Shown here one piece after another: positions 31,210 to 39,600 of a DNA stretch of 39,600 bases. The stretch's first letter is position 1. Each line of letters opens with the position of its first letter. Where the stretch lies: the NCBI GenBank assembly GCA_002733985.1, contig NVXP01000012.1:1-39600 (forward strand). Direction: 5' to 3'. Origin of the DNA: Fluviicola sp. GTDB lineage: Bacteria; Bacteroidota; Bacteroidia; Flavobacteriales_D; Crocinitomicaceae. The notes beneath the pieces are model-generated. The model was not told the origin of the DNA, searched no databases, and saw only the letters and a program-made list of their open reading frames with translations. Made by a program: the position numbers and the translations under genes.

Positions 31210-31927
31210 TTTTTTTTGGTGTATCAATCATTTCTCTTTTCCAAAAAGGAATATTTTCTTTCACGACTTTTGCAGGAAGTCCAGTTAACATAACTCGTTC
31301 AGGATAATTACCCCTTGTTACAACACTATTTGCTGTTACGATGGAGTTTTTTCCAAGTTCAACGCCCTTTAGCACTTTAGCACCAACACCAATCCAAACT
31401 TTATCATGAATTATTGTAGGATAAGTGTGGTTTTTCCCAATAATACTATGCCAGTCGCAGTCAGTAATGAATGTGTCCCAAGCAATGATACAATCATATC
31501 CAATTTCCAATGATTGATTGACTAGGATTGTCGAATTTCCAGTTATTCCGGCACCAGATTCTTCTTTTCTCCCTTTGAGCGTCAATTTTGCGCTTTCACT
31601 AAGGTAGATTTTTATACCGTCTCCTAATGTATAACGAGAGAAAACAGTGATCTGTGAATTTTGTTTAAGCGTGATAACCGTGCAATTCTTTTTGTGAGTC
31701 CAGCATTCAAAAATCAATCGATCCTTAACAATCAATTTTGCGTCCTTTTTCTTGTCAATATGAACCTTGAAACGCCCATTAAATTGAATCGCAGGAAAGA
31801 CGGAAAATTCATCGACATGCTTCATTGTCAGATATGCTGAATACCACCAGGTGCGAAATGAAACGGACTTCAAATAATTGAAGTCGAATGAATATCGAGC
31901 TTTTATCAGTTTTTTAAAGAATCCCAT
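31202..31927 (-). CDS. Hexapeptide-repeat acyltransferase
   Basis: IIHDKVWIGVGAKVLKGVELGKNSIVTANSVVTRGNYPERVMLTGLPAKVVKENIPFWKRE. Confidence 0.85.
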   Translation of the reverse strand: MGFFKKLIKARYSFDFNYLKSVSFRTWWYSAYLTMKHVDEFSVFPAIQFNGRFKVHIDKKKDAKLIVKDRLIFECWTHKKNCTVITLKQNSQITVFSRYTLGDGIKIYLSESAKLTLKGRKEESGAGITGNSTILVNQSLEIGYDCIIAWDTFITDCDWHSIIGKNHTYPTIIHDKVWIGVGAKVLKGVELGKNSIVTANSVVTRGNYPERVMLTGLPAKVVKENIPFWKREMIDTPKKND

Positions 31928-33126
31928 TATTCCTTCGTGAAATTGAATTCATATTTTAAGTTGGGGCGGATAAGCCCAGGGAGGATTGTGTTGTTCCCTG
32001 CCAGTGCTTCATTCGTAACTTCAAATCGTCCAATTGAATCAATCGTCAGAAGTACCTCATGTAGACTTGATGCGATAATAATTTTGAAGAAGTAATGTCC
32101 GGCATTAAGGATGTTTTTTGGAACTTCTCCTCGCATCTTATAGATTCCTTTTTGTGAGTCCTTTTCATTACAAATCCACTCTCCATGGTGAAAAAGGACA
32201 ATTTCATCTTTCGAACTTAACTCGAAGGTAACCGCCAAGTTTTTATTTTCAAGTAAATGACGGAACTCCAATTCAAATGAAAAACCACTGGAAATGGAAA
32301 TAAAACTTCCTTCTACGGGATTCACATTAAATGAAAGGATCTCAATCTTGTCATTTGCCAATACAATTTCATCAGAGTTCACATTTCGTCCTAATTCATG
32401 ATAGAATTCGATCGCTTCAAGTTGGTTTCCACTGAAAAGAATTTCGCCTTTATTCATTACGATTCCTTTCGTACACAGTTCTTTGATTGCAGCGATATTA
32501 TGGCTTACAAAAATGACTGTTCGGCCTTCTGCAGCTACATCACTCATCTTTCCGATACACTTTTTCTGGAATTCAGCATCTCCAACCGCTAAAACTTCAT
32601 CAATGATCAATATTTCAGGCTCCAAATGAGCTGCAACAGAAAATGCTAATCGAACATACATTCCTGATGAGTAATGCTTTACAGGTGTGTCAATGAATTT
32701 AGCTACTCCAGAAAATTCAACGATGTCATTAAATTTCTCTTTGACTTCTTTCCGGGACATTCCTAGAATCGTTCCATTCAAATAGATGTTTTCGCGTCCG
32801 GTCAATTCAGGATGAAACCCAGTTCCAACTTCCAAAAGTGAGGCTACACGACCATTGATCTCAATTCTTCCGGTGGTCGGTTTTGTAATTTGAGATAGGA
32901 GCTTCAAAAGTGTACTTTTTCCTGCTCCATTCTTCCCAATAATTCCAACGACATCGCCACGCTTAATCTCGAAATCAACATTTTGAACTGCCCAGAAATC
33001 ATCTCCCTTTGCTGCTGCGCTTTTGAACACATTGGTAAGAGTAGAACGCAAACTAGCGTCTTTCTGCTTGCCTATGGTATACTTTTTACCAAGACCGCTA
33101 ACTTTTATGGCTGTTGTACTCTCCAT
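31927..33126 (-). CDS. Polysaccharide ABC exporter ATP-binding protein (Wzt-like) with C-terminal Wzt_C-like domain
   Basis: Walker A GIIGKNGAGKSTLL, signature VKHYSSGMYVRLAFSVA, Walker B ILIIDEVLAVGDAEFQKK; about 150 aa beta-rich C-terminal extension. ATG at 33126; the listed 33135 start is TTG. Confidence 0.93.
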   Translation of the reverse strand: MESTTAIKVSGLGKKYTIGKQKDASLRSTLTNVFKSAAAKGDDFWAVQNVDFEIKRGDVVGIIGKNGAGKSTLLKLLSQITKPTTGRIEINGRVASLLEVGTGFHPELTGRENIYLNGTILGMSRKEVKEKFNDIVEFSGVAKFIDTPVKHYSSGMYVRLAFSVAAHLEPEILIIDEVLAVGDAEFQKKCIGKMSDVAAEGRTVIFVSHNIAAIKELCTKGIVMNKGEILFSGNQLEAIEFYHELGRNVNSDEIVLANDKIEILSFNVNPVEGSFISISSGFSFELEFRHLLENKNLAVTFELSSKDEIVLFHHGEWICNEKDSQKGIYKMRGEVPKNILNAGHYFFKIIIASSLHEVLLTIDSIGRFEVTNEALAGNNTILPGLIRPNLKYEFNFTKE

Positions 33127-33127
33127 G

Positions 33128-33958
33128 TTATACAAAATCAGCTATTTCGTCTTCGACGCGTTTGAAATACATAAGGCTTGTAACAAAAATCACGATAATC
33201 ATTGCAAATGAAATGTACATCATATTGCCTGGTGGATCTCCACCGAAAAGACTCCAACGAAACCCTTGAACAACTCCTGCCATTGGATTCAAATAGTATA
33301 AACTCTCAGCCCATTGTGGAAGTTCCTTCACCGCTGTCCCTGCTGGGTAGGCAACGGGTGTTATGAACATTCCAAGTTGCACCATAAGTGGGATAATGTG
33401 CTGAAAATCACGGAATCGAATAGTGAGAGCACTCAACCAAATTCCAACTCCTAAGGCTGCAATCATCCCGATAATTAGGAAGATAGGGGCAAGCCAAGCT
33501 GTTGCTTCTGGAGTAATTCCGTAATAGAACATGAGTACAATTAGGATCAAAACAGTAACAGATACATCGATGAGTCCGACTACTGCTTTTGAAAGAGGAA
33601 TAATCAATCTTGGAAAGTAGATTTTTTTAATCATTCCTTGACTTTCAATGATGGATTTTCCTGAATGGGTCATGACAAAAGCAAAGTAGGTCCAAGTGAT
33701 CAATCCACATGTTGTAAAAAGAGCATGTGGAATAGATCCAGTATCAACTTTCGCGAAACGACCAAAAACGAGCGTGAGAATTACGAGTGTTACAATTGGC
33801 TGAATGAAAGCCCAAAGGAATCCGATGGTTGTTTGGGCATAACGAACTCTGAAATCACGCCAAGCTAGTGTGAGAAAAAGATCTTTGAAACGTCTAATTT
33901 CACTAAAGTTAGGGAAGAGTTGGCGATGCTTCGCATCGATAATCGTTGTTTTCGACAT
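33128..33958 (-). CDS. Polysaccharide ABC exporter permease (Wzm-like)
   Basis: LFLTLAWRDFRVRYAQTTIGFLWAFIQPIVTLVI, LGIWLSALTIRFRDFQHIIPLMVQLGMFITPVAYP, YYLNPMAGVVQGFRW. Confidence 0.95.
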   Translation of the reverse strand: MSKTTIIDAKHRQLFPNFSEIRRFKDLFLTLAWRDFRVRYAQTTIGFLWAFIQPIVTLVILTLVFGRFAKVDTGSIPHALFTTCGLITWTYFAFVMTHSGKSIIESQGMIKKIYFPRLIIPLSKAVVGLIDVSVTVLILIVLMFYYGITPEATAWLAPIFLIIGMIAALGVGIWLSALTIRFRDFQHIIPLMVQLGMFITPVAYPAGTAVKELPQWAESLYYLNPMAGVVQGFRWSLFGGDPPGNMMYISFAMIIVIFVTSLMYFKRVEDEIADFV

Positions 33959-34030
33959 ACGTAGTTTTCATTCGATTGAGCCGTGCTCTATGGCAAATAT
34001 ACGTTTCTTTTTAGGAACATTTTAAAATTA

Positions 34031-35395
34031 TCAGGCTGTTGATTCTTCGGGTTTTGGATCAGTTTTTGGATCGATTTTTTCAATCACCGGTTTTAACGAG
34101 AGCAAGATAATCGCAAAGGGTAAAAGTGGAGCACGTAGACGTACAAGAACGCCGAATAGTCCAGAAGTCAATCCTGTGACAAATGCCATAATTAGGACAA
34201 ACGAAATAGCAAAAAGTAGCAGCTCATGGCTTTGGATCATACGGATTTTACCCATAGCTCCTTTTGAGAAGAAAATGAATAGCAAATACGTGAATAGGAG
34301 ACTTTCTAATCCATTGAAAATTAAAGAGGGGGAAAGCGCTTCCCAGATGAATGGCCGGAAGACTCCAGCAATTATTGCAAAAGGGCTCGCTCGAATAAGA
34401 CCGAAAGGCGTAAATTGAATTTCTCCAATGCTATATCGACTCTCGCCATAAGTGACATTTGTAGCGAAATCACGCTGGGTGATCGCTGCTTCTTGGAAAA
34501 TTGAGTTTTGCTCAAGGAATTCCGCCTCGGACCCACTAGAAAGTGCTTGTGAAAGTGCAAAGAAGCCTCCGACAATAATAATTAATCGCACAAAGATGAT
34601 GGCTTGTCCTCCACTAGAAATTCTCTTTGCTAAAACCGTACTATAGGCAAGGACCAATGCTATAATTGTGACGTACAAAATAATAGATCGAACGTGGTAT
34701 ACCATCAACGCCGTTAATACAAACATGACGATTGCTCTAATTCGATGTTTTGAGTCTTTGGAAATAATGATAAAGCCATTGTAAACCATTAACAGGACTC
34801 CGATGTAGACAAATGTATCTTTTGAAATTCCGGTGCACCAGAAATTCACTGATGGCAAGAATAAAAGTCCTATTGCCAGATACCGTTCGGAAACAATATC
34901 CATATTACGAATAAGGACGAATAATTTGTAAGATGCTGATGCTACAAAATAGGAGAGAAGTAGTGTCGTAGCAATAAAACTCTTAAACGTGAAAAACGAT
35001 AGAATCGATGTTATTTTACAGATGAAAAATCCTTCAGGTTCACGATAAATCCATCCTGGAGGGTAGCCAGTACGGGAATTGAAAAACGTGGAGATAGAAC
35101 TGTCCGTAGGAGTTGTAAGCAGTTGCTCAAAATACATTCCAGGATCTTCTAAAAATAGGTTATTCAATGCGGAAGTTCCGTGATAGTACGCAATCGTATC
35201 TCCACCTCCGTAGGCAAGAATGAAAAACAATGCATATGAAAGGCTAAAGAACAACTTAACATATACATTGTACATGTAGTATTTTCCTTCTTCCGCAGTG
35301 TAACGTCCTTTGCGAATTTGCGCGACAACAATTATGATAATCAGCCACAAAAATGCTGGTAGAAGCTGAAGAATACTAAAATAATTGAATTGCAC
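34031..35395 (-). CDS. Polytopic membrane protein, EpsG/Wzy-like (putative polysaccharide polymerase)
   Basis: 454 aa with about ten or more hydrophobic segments, GGGDTIAYYHG and SVNFWCTGISKDTFVY motifs; lies next to wzm/wzt. Confidence 0.65.
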   Translation of the reverse strand: MQFNYFSILQLLPAFLWLIIIIVVAQIRKGRYTAEEGKYYMYNVYVKLFFSLSYALFFILAYGGGDTIAYYHGTSALNNLFLEDPGMYFEQLLTTPTDSSISTFFNSRTGYPPGWIYREPEGFFICKITSILSFFTFKSFIATTLLLSYFVASASYKLFVLIRNMDIVSERYLAIGLLFLPSVNFWCTGISKDTFVYIGVLLMVYNGFIIISKDSKHRIRAIVMFVLTALMVYHVRSIILYVTIIALVLAYSTVLAKRISSGGQAIIFVRLIIIVGGFFALSQALSSGSEAEFLEQNSIFQEAAITQRDFATNVTYGESRYSIGEIQFTPFGLIRASPFAIIAGVFRPFIWEALSPSLIFNGLESLLFTYLLFIFFSKGAMGKIRMIQSHELLLFAISFVLIMAFVTGLTSGLFGVLVRLRAPLLPFAIILLSLKPVIEKIDPKTDPKPEESTA

Positions 35396-35463
35396 GGATT
35401 CTTTTTAACTGAGTCTTACGTAGAAGATGAAATTTTGTTCTGGTTTCGCGATTTCAGATGAAC

Positions 35464-35937
35464 CTACTGGTGGTGGTATGGTTCACCCTTCAATATAGTC
35501 AGCGCGCGATAGACTTGTTCAATAAAGAATAGGCGTACCATTTGATGCGAAAAGGTCATTTCAGAAAGGCTGATTTTCCCATTTGATCGCGTATATAGTT
35601 CATCTGAAAAACCATAGGCCCCGCCAACAACAAAGACAATTGATTTTCCACCTTGATTGAATTTTTTCTGAAGAAATTTCGAAAAACTCACTGAGTTAAA
35701 CGATTTCCCATTCTCGTCAAGTAAAATTAACTGTTCTGAAGGCTCAACCTTTGCAAGAATTAACTTCCCTTCTTCTGCTTTAATCTGATCTTCACTCAGC
35801 TTCTTAGCGTTTTTCAACTCCGAAATCTCAATTTTTTCAAATGAGCAATAATGCTTCAAACGCTTCAAATATTCAGACTCTCCTTCTTTTAAATAGGAGC
35901 GCTCCGTTTTACCAACACAAATCAATCGTATTTTCAT
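35464..35937 (-). CDS. rlmH: 23S rRNA (pseudouridine1915-N3)-methyltransferase
   Basis: MKIRLICVGKTERSYLKEGESEYLKRLKHY, LDENGKSFNSVSFSKFL, FVVGGAYGFSDELY, LSEMTFSHQMVRLFFIEQVYRALTILKGEPYHHQ. Confidence 0.97.
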   Translation of the reverse strand: MKIRLICVGKTERSYLKEGESEYLKRLKHYCSFEKIEISELKNAKKLSEDQIKAEEGKLILAKVEPSEQLILLDENGKSFNSVSFSKFLQKKFNQGGKSIVFVVGGAYGFSDELYTRSNGKISLSEMTFSHQMVRLFFIEQVYRALTILKGEPYHHQ

Positions 35938-35987
35938 GGTTCAAATCTAAGAATAATAGAACTTTAGAAAAGCGTATCTTTCGGCAT

Positions 35988-35995
35988 TATATTTG
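35988..35995 (+). promoter_or_regulatory. Candidate -7 box (TATATTTG) upstream of the DUF4783-like gene
   Basis: Perfect TAnnTTTG match 25 nt before the ATG at 36021; -33 element weak. Confidence 0.45.
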
Positions 35996-36020
35996 TGTCT
36001 ATTTTGAAAAACTAATAAGT

Positions 36021-36404
36021 ATGTACCTCGTTTTTTCATTGATTACGTCCATAATGCTCTCGATGAACATTTCAACAAGTGTTCCCTATTCAGCGATTGA
36101 AAAATCATTCGAATCGAATAATGCCAAAGGAATTGTTTCATTGGGCAAAAGTAAACTGTTGATCAATGTTCTTGGTAAAGAAGGTGCTTATAGTCAATCT
36201 CAAGCGAATTTAGTCCTACAAGACTTTATGTCCAAAAATACATGCACCTCCTTTGAGTTCCTTTTTAAAGGCAAAGAGGCCGATGGAGGGAGTTTCGCGA
36301 TCGCAAATTACAATACGCGCTCCGATAAGTTTCGAGTCACTATCTATTTCAAAAAAGAACAAGGTTCCTATAAAATAGAGAGCCTGACGATTGAGCGTGA
36401 TTAA
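36021..36404 (+). CDS. DUF4783-like secreted protein
   Basis: ATG at 36021; signal-like N-terminus; AIEKSFESNNAKGIVSLGKSKLLINVLGKEGAYSQSQANLVLQDF; located between rlmH and nadC. Confidence 0.75.
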   Translation: MYLVFSLITSIMLSMNISTSVPYSAIEKSFESNNAKGIVSLGKSKLLINVLGKEGAYSQSQANLVLQDFMSKNTCTSFEFLFKGKEADGGSFAIANYNTRSDKFRVTIYFKKEQGSYKIESLTIERD

Positions 36405-36473
36405 GTGAACGTGCGACTTTACTTGGGGCATACTAATTCACTTGTCCAAATTTCCATGAATCCATAGAATCTC

Positions 36474-36481
36474 TATCTTTG
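36474..36481 (+). promoter_or_regulatory. Candidate -7 box (TATCTTTG) 4 nt before the nadC ATG
   Basis: Perfect TAnnTTTG match; implies leaderless or near-leaderless nadC transcript if used. Confidence 0.4.
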
Positions 36482-36485
36482 ACGC

Positions 36486-37322
36486 ATGATAGATGAAATT
36501 ATTGCGAACGCACTGCGTGAGGATATTGGAGATGGTGACCATTCAACGCTTTCCTGTGTACCGGAAAATGGAACTGGAACTGCACGACTTTTGGTAAAGG
36601 ATGATGGAATCATTGCTGGGGTTGAATTGGCCCAAAAAATCTTCAAAACATTTGATCCTAATTTGGAAATTGAAGTCTTTATTAAAGATGGAGAAGCTGT
36701 CAAGTTTGGAGATGTTGCATTTATCGTAAAAGGTTCGTCTCGATCTATTCTTAGTACTGAACGACTTGTTTTGAATTTCATGCAGCGAATGAGTGGTATT
36801 GCAACGCAAACAAATCAAATTGTAAAACTTATCGACGGAACATCAGTGAAGTTGTTGGATACTCGAAAGACAACCCCAGGAATCCGTTACATGGAAAAAT
36901 GGGCGGTTAGAATCGGTGGAGGACACAATCATCGTTTTGCTTTGTATGATATGATCATGTTGAAAGACAATCATGTTGATTACGCTGGAGGAATTCGGCC
37001 AGCAATCGAAAAAGCAAATCAGTATTTGGTTGAGACAGGGAAATCATTGAAAATTGAGATCGAAGTCAGAAATGAGGAAGAACTCAAAGAGGTTCTTGAG
37101 GTTGGAAATGTGGACCGAATCATGTTGGATAATTTTTCTCCCGAACGAATCATCGAGTCATTGAAAACAATTCCAGATAACTACGAAGTTGAGGCATCAG
37201 GAGGGATCACGCTAGACACAATAAGAGGATATGCCGAAACGGGTGTTGATTTTATCTCTGTTGGCGCTCTTACACATAGTTTCCAAAGTCTTGATATGTC
37301 TCTGAAGGCAATTTATACTTGA
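36486..37322 (+). CDS. nadC: Nicotinate-nucleotide pyrophosphorylase (carboxylating)
   Basis: DIGDGDHSTL, STERLVLNFMQRMSGIAT, LLDTRKTTPGIRYMEKWAVRIGGGHNHRFALYDMIMLKDNH, EASGGITLDTIRGYAETGVDFISVGALTHS. Confidence 0.97.
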   Translation: MIDEIIANALREDIGDGDHSTLSCVPENGTGTARLLVKDDGIIAGVELAQKIFKTFDPNLEIEVFIKDGEAVKFGDVAFIVKGSSRSILSTERLVLNFMQRMSGIATQTNQIVKLIDGTSVKLLDTRKTTPGIRYMEKWAVRIGGGHNHRFALYDMIMLKDNHVDYAGGIRPAIEKANQYLVETGKSLKIEIEVRNEEELKEVLEVGNVDRIMLDNFSPERIIESLKTIPDNYEVEASGGITLDTIRGYAETGVDFISVGALTHSFQSLDMSLKAIYT

Positions 37323-37696
37323 TTTTTAGGATCGTCTAGAACATCTGAAGTATCCGATTTCCCCGTAAGTAACGATGGACTTAGGAAAAATGATATTCCC
37401 GTGATTGCTAATCCTACGATCACAATGACTTTATGGTATGGCCAATGCTTGAATTGAAAAATCAATCCAACAAATAGTACCACGCTTCCCAACCAGAAGA
37501 CCAGGGTGAAAACTGGATTTTGTTTATTTGATTGAAAACTAAATAAGTTCAATACGAGAGCCGAAGCCCCCGCAATCATAAATATGATACGCGCAGTGGA
37601 GATTGAAATGTAATTTGTTCCAACTCTCGCGAAAAGGACGATTGCCATTAGAAAGGCAATCGCAAAACAAATACTAGCAATCCGTTTAATAAGCAT
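37313..37696 (-). CDS. Hypothetical four-helix membrane protein
   Basis: 127 aa, four hydrophobic segments; FQFKHWPYHKVIVIVG is loosely GldL-like. Confidence 0.6.
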   Translation of the reverse strand: MLIKRIASICFAIAFLMAIVLFARVGTNYISISTARIIFMIAGASALVLNLFSFQSNKQNPVFTLVFWLGSVVLFVGLIFQFKHWPYHKVIVIVGLAITGISFFLSPSLLTGKSDTSDVLDDPKNQV

Positions 37697-37882
37697 GGTC
37701 TAATCTACAAAATATTCTTCTTGACGAACTCAATACGATAAGAATAGCAAAACTCGAATTGCTAAATCCTTTCAACGAGTTAATAATCAGCTAAATTAAA
37801 TTTTGGAACGTATTTTGGATGTAGTACGAGTATAACCAGAAAGGAACGTTGATTTAATGATTCTTTCATAAATGCAAGGATT

Positions 37883-38191
37883 ATGAAAAGTTTAGCAATA
37901 GTAGGAATGATGTTTTTATCAATGGGGTTGTTTGCGCAGCAATCAGCAAAATCGGAATCAGCTGTAAAGGAAAAAGATAAGGTTTGTGTAAAGAAGTGCG
38001 ATAGAACTCAAAAATGCAACAAGATGAAACTGGCGCCAATACGGCAAGTCGATTCTCGGAAATCGAGCATCCGTAATGGGAATGCGCATAGAAAACACCC
38101 ACACGCTAATTCTAAAAAAGTACACGTTCAAAACAGACGGATGATAGTTCCATTGAGTAAAAAGAGCGCGAAAGTGAATGAAAAGATGTAA
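37883..38191 (+). CDS. Small secreted basic protein, Cys/His-rich
   Basis: Signal peptide MKSLAIVGMMFLSMGLFAQ; CVKKCDRTQKC and HRKHPHANSKKVHV segments. Confidence 0.65.
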   Translation: MKSLAIVGMMFLSMGLFAQQSAKSESAVKEKDKVCVKKCDRTQKCNKMKLAPIRQVDSRKSSIRNGNAHRKHPHANSKKVHVQNRRMIVPLSKKSAKVNEKM

Positions 38192-38214
38192 TGAGTGAAT
38201 CAAATAAAAGATAG

Positions 38215-38257
38215 AGCGATCTAGTTCCTATAGCTATTGGAATGGGTCGCTTTTTTT
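38215..38257 (+). terminator. Rho-independent terminator between convergent genes
   Basis: AGCGAtct...TTCCTATAGCTATTGGAA...gggTCGCT hairpin followed by TTTTTTT. Confidence 0.75.
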
Positions 38258-38999
38258 ATTTCGACATTTTAAAGTCTCGAATATCTAATAAGAAGTCGAG
38301 ATCCTCTTCCAATTTGTTTCCAATGACGATGACATTTGCTCCAGCATCGCGAAGTGCACCCATTTCTTCTCGTGATCGGATTCCTCCTCCAACAATTATT
38401 GGGGAGTTTAACATCGATAATTCGGCAATCACTGGAGCTGGGATACTTTCTTTTGCCCCGCTTCCAGCATCAAGATAAATCATTTTCTTTCCTTGTAGGA
38501 TACCTGCCTTTGCCGTATTCACAATAATCGATCGATGGTCTCTTGGGATTGGAGTCGTTTGACTTACGTAAGCAACAGAGGATAGATTTCCGCCATCTAT
38601 CAAAATATACGCTGTTGGGATGACTTCTATATCCATTGCATAGACTTCTTGTGCGGATTGTACGTGGTGACCAATAAGATAATCGGGATTCCTTCCGGAA
38701 ATTAAGCTCAAATAGAGTAGGGCATCTGCTTTACTTGAAATCTGATGTGAGTCTCCAGGGAAAATCACTAATGGCAATTTTGAATTCAGTTGAATGAAAT
38801 TGATGACCAATTTGAAATCGTTACTCGAAACAGTACTTCCTCCAATGAACAAATAATCAACTTTTGCAAATGTTGTTTTTTTTAACAGCGCATCCAACTC
38901 TTCGAGATTCGTGTACTTATCTGGGTCGATGAGCACAGCCACTTGGCCGACTCTTTCCTTAAATTGATTGAAAATGTTATTCGATACGTTCAATTTCAC
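38256..38999 (-). CDS. Geranylgeranylglyceryl/heptaprenylglyceryl phosphate synthase family (GGGPS/PcrB)
   Basis: VAVLIDPDKYTNLEELDALL, DYLFIGGSTVSSNDF, PLVIFPGDSHQIS, LLYLSLISGRNPDYLIGHHV, IYLDAGSGAKESIP, IIVGGGIRSREEM. Confidence 0.95.
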   Translation of the reverse strand: MKLNVSNNIFNQFKERVGQVAVLIDPDKYTNLEELDALLKKTTFAKVDYLFIGGSTVSSNDFKLVINFIQLNSKLPLVIFPGDSHQISSKADALLYLSLISGRNPDYLIGHHVQSAQEVYAMDIEVIPTAYILIDGGNLSSVAYVSQTTPIPRDHRSIIVNTAKAGILQGKKMIYLDAGSGAKESIPAPVIAELSMLNSPIIVGGGIRSREEMGALRDAGANVIVIGNKLEEDLDFLLDIRDFKMSK

Positions 39000-39558
39000 A
39001 GCTATTTACAGAAACTACTGTTCCTTGGTGATCAAAGATATCTAATTGAACGGAAAGTGTATGATCTGGATTAATGATTTTCCCTTGCCAATTCCCAGAT
39101 GCATTTTTTGATAAAAGCAATTCTTCCTTGAAAATGATTTTTTTTCTTCCCGCCAACTTATACATTGCTTCTTTTGTAGACCAAACGCGAGTCATCTCTA
39201 ATTTGTTAGTACTATCAAATGAATGTCTTTCTGTAGGCGCAAGGAACTTCGGTACGATATCCAAAATATTCTCTCTAGGAGTTTCTAAATCCAGTCCAAC
39301 CATATAGTCCTTGTTGAATGCTAATCCTACTAAGTATGAAGAATGGCTGATCGAAATGAAACCTATCCCATCAATATAAGGAGCTCCGATTGAATTATAC
39401 TGAATGCGCTGTGCACCTAAAGCACGCTTGCGTAATATACGAGTCGCAATGAATTCTCGTTTTCGTTTGATGTGTTTGAATGTAAGGTATCTTGAATGTT
39501 CAACGTCACTAAGGTGTTCGATGTAATTGTTTGGTTCAAAGTCATCATAATCCATCAA
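38977..39558 (-). CDS. 4'-phosphopantetheinyl transferase (Sfp-like superfamily)
   Basis: GAPYIDGIGFISISHSSYLVGLAFNKDYMVGLDLETPRENI and RVWSTKEAMYKLAGRKKIIFKEEL (WSxKEA motif). Confidence 0.88.
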   Translation of the reverse strand: MMDYDDFEPNNYIEHLSDVEHSRYLTFKHIKRKREFIATRILRKRALGAQRIQYNSIGAPYIDGIGFISISHSSYLVGLAFNKDYMVGLDLETPRENILDIVPKFLAPTERHSFDSTNKLEMTRVWSTKEAMYKLAGRKKIIFKEELLLSKNASGNWQGKIINPDHTLSVQLDIFDHQGTVVSVNSCEIERIE

Positions 39559-39600
39559 GTGAATTTGAGTTGAGCCGCTTGATATTTGCCAGAAATTAAA

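Noticed and set aside
20584-35395. The whole glycosyltransferase region as a novel system
   Set aside because: Its components (GT4, GT2, DegT aminotransferases, LbH acyltransferases, Wzm/Wzt) are well-known surface-polysaccharide families; only the polymerase-plus-ABC-exporter combination and the A9 junction are noted as unusual.

Overview
This ~39.6 kb window is AT-rich Bacteroidota-type DNA, probably a flavobacterial or Crocinitomicaceae-like chromosome. The lineage is inferred from gene families, TAnnTTTG promoter boxes and conserved neighbourhoods. It has four zones. (1) 0-7.4 kb: two glycosyltransferases, an RdgB-type XTP/dITP pyrophosphatase, monomeric NADP isocitrate dehydrogenase and a DUF4403-like lipoprotein. 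(2) 7.4-16.1 kb: a truncated haemoglobin, an OmpA-family protein and a run of small orphan genes. The run includes a DUF4238-like protein, an AraC regulator with an N-terminal CxxC/HMA-like segment, an HMA-MauE-like membrane protein, and several secreted or lipoprotein orphans. (3) 16.2-19.6 kb: frr, pyrH and asnB. (4) 19.7-35.4 kb: a surface-polysaccharide locus with glycosyltransferases, a methyltransferase, RffA- and FdtB-like aminotransferases, an FdtA-like ketoisomerase, two hexapeptide acyltransferases, a Wzm/Wzt ABC exporter and a Wzy/EpsG-like membrane protein. It is followed by rlmH, a DUF4783-like protein, nadC, a GGGP synthase and a phosphopantetheinyl transferase. I saw no tRNA, rRNA, CRISPR array or intact insertion sequence. 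The observations I rate highest are: the AraC(CxxC) + HMA-MauE pair followed by a perfect 19-bp inverted repeat; an A9 tract inside a 22-nt-period direct repeat at an acyltransferase/FdtA junction, where loss of one A would fuse the two ORFs; a shared ATAGCTAT-like palindromic core in three terminators; and a structured, higher-GC ~290 bp intergenic region at 7.37-7.66 kb. I do not see an unambiguous, wholly new multi-gene system.
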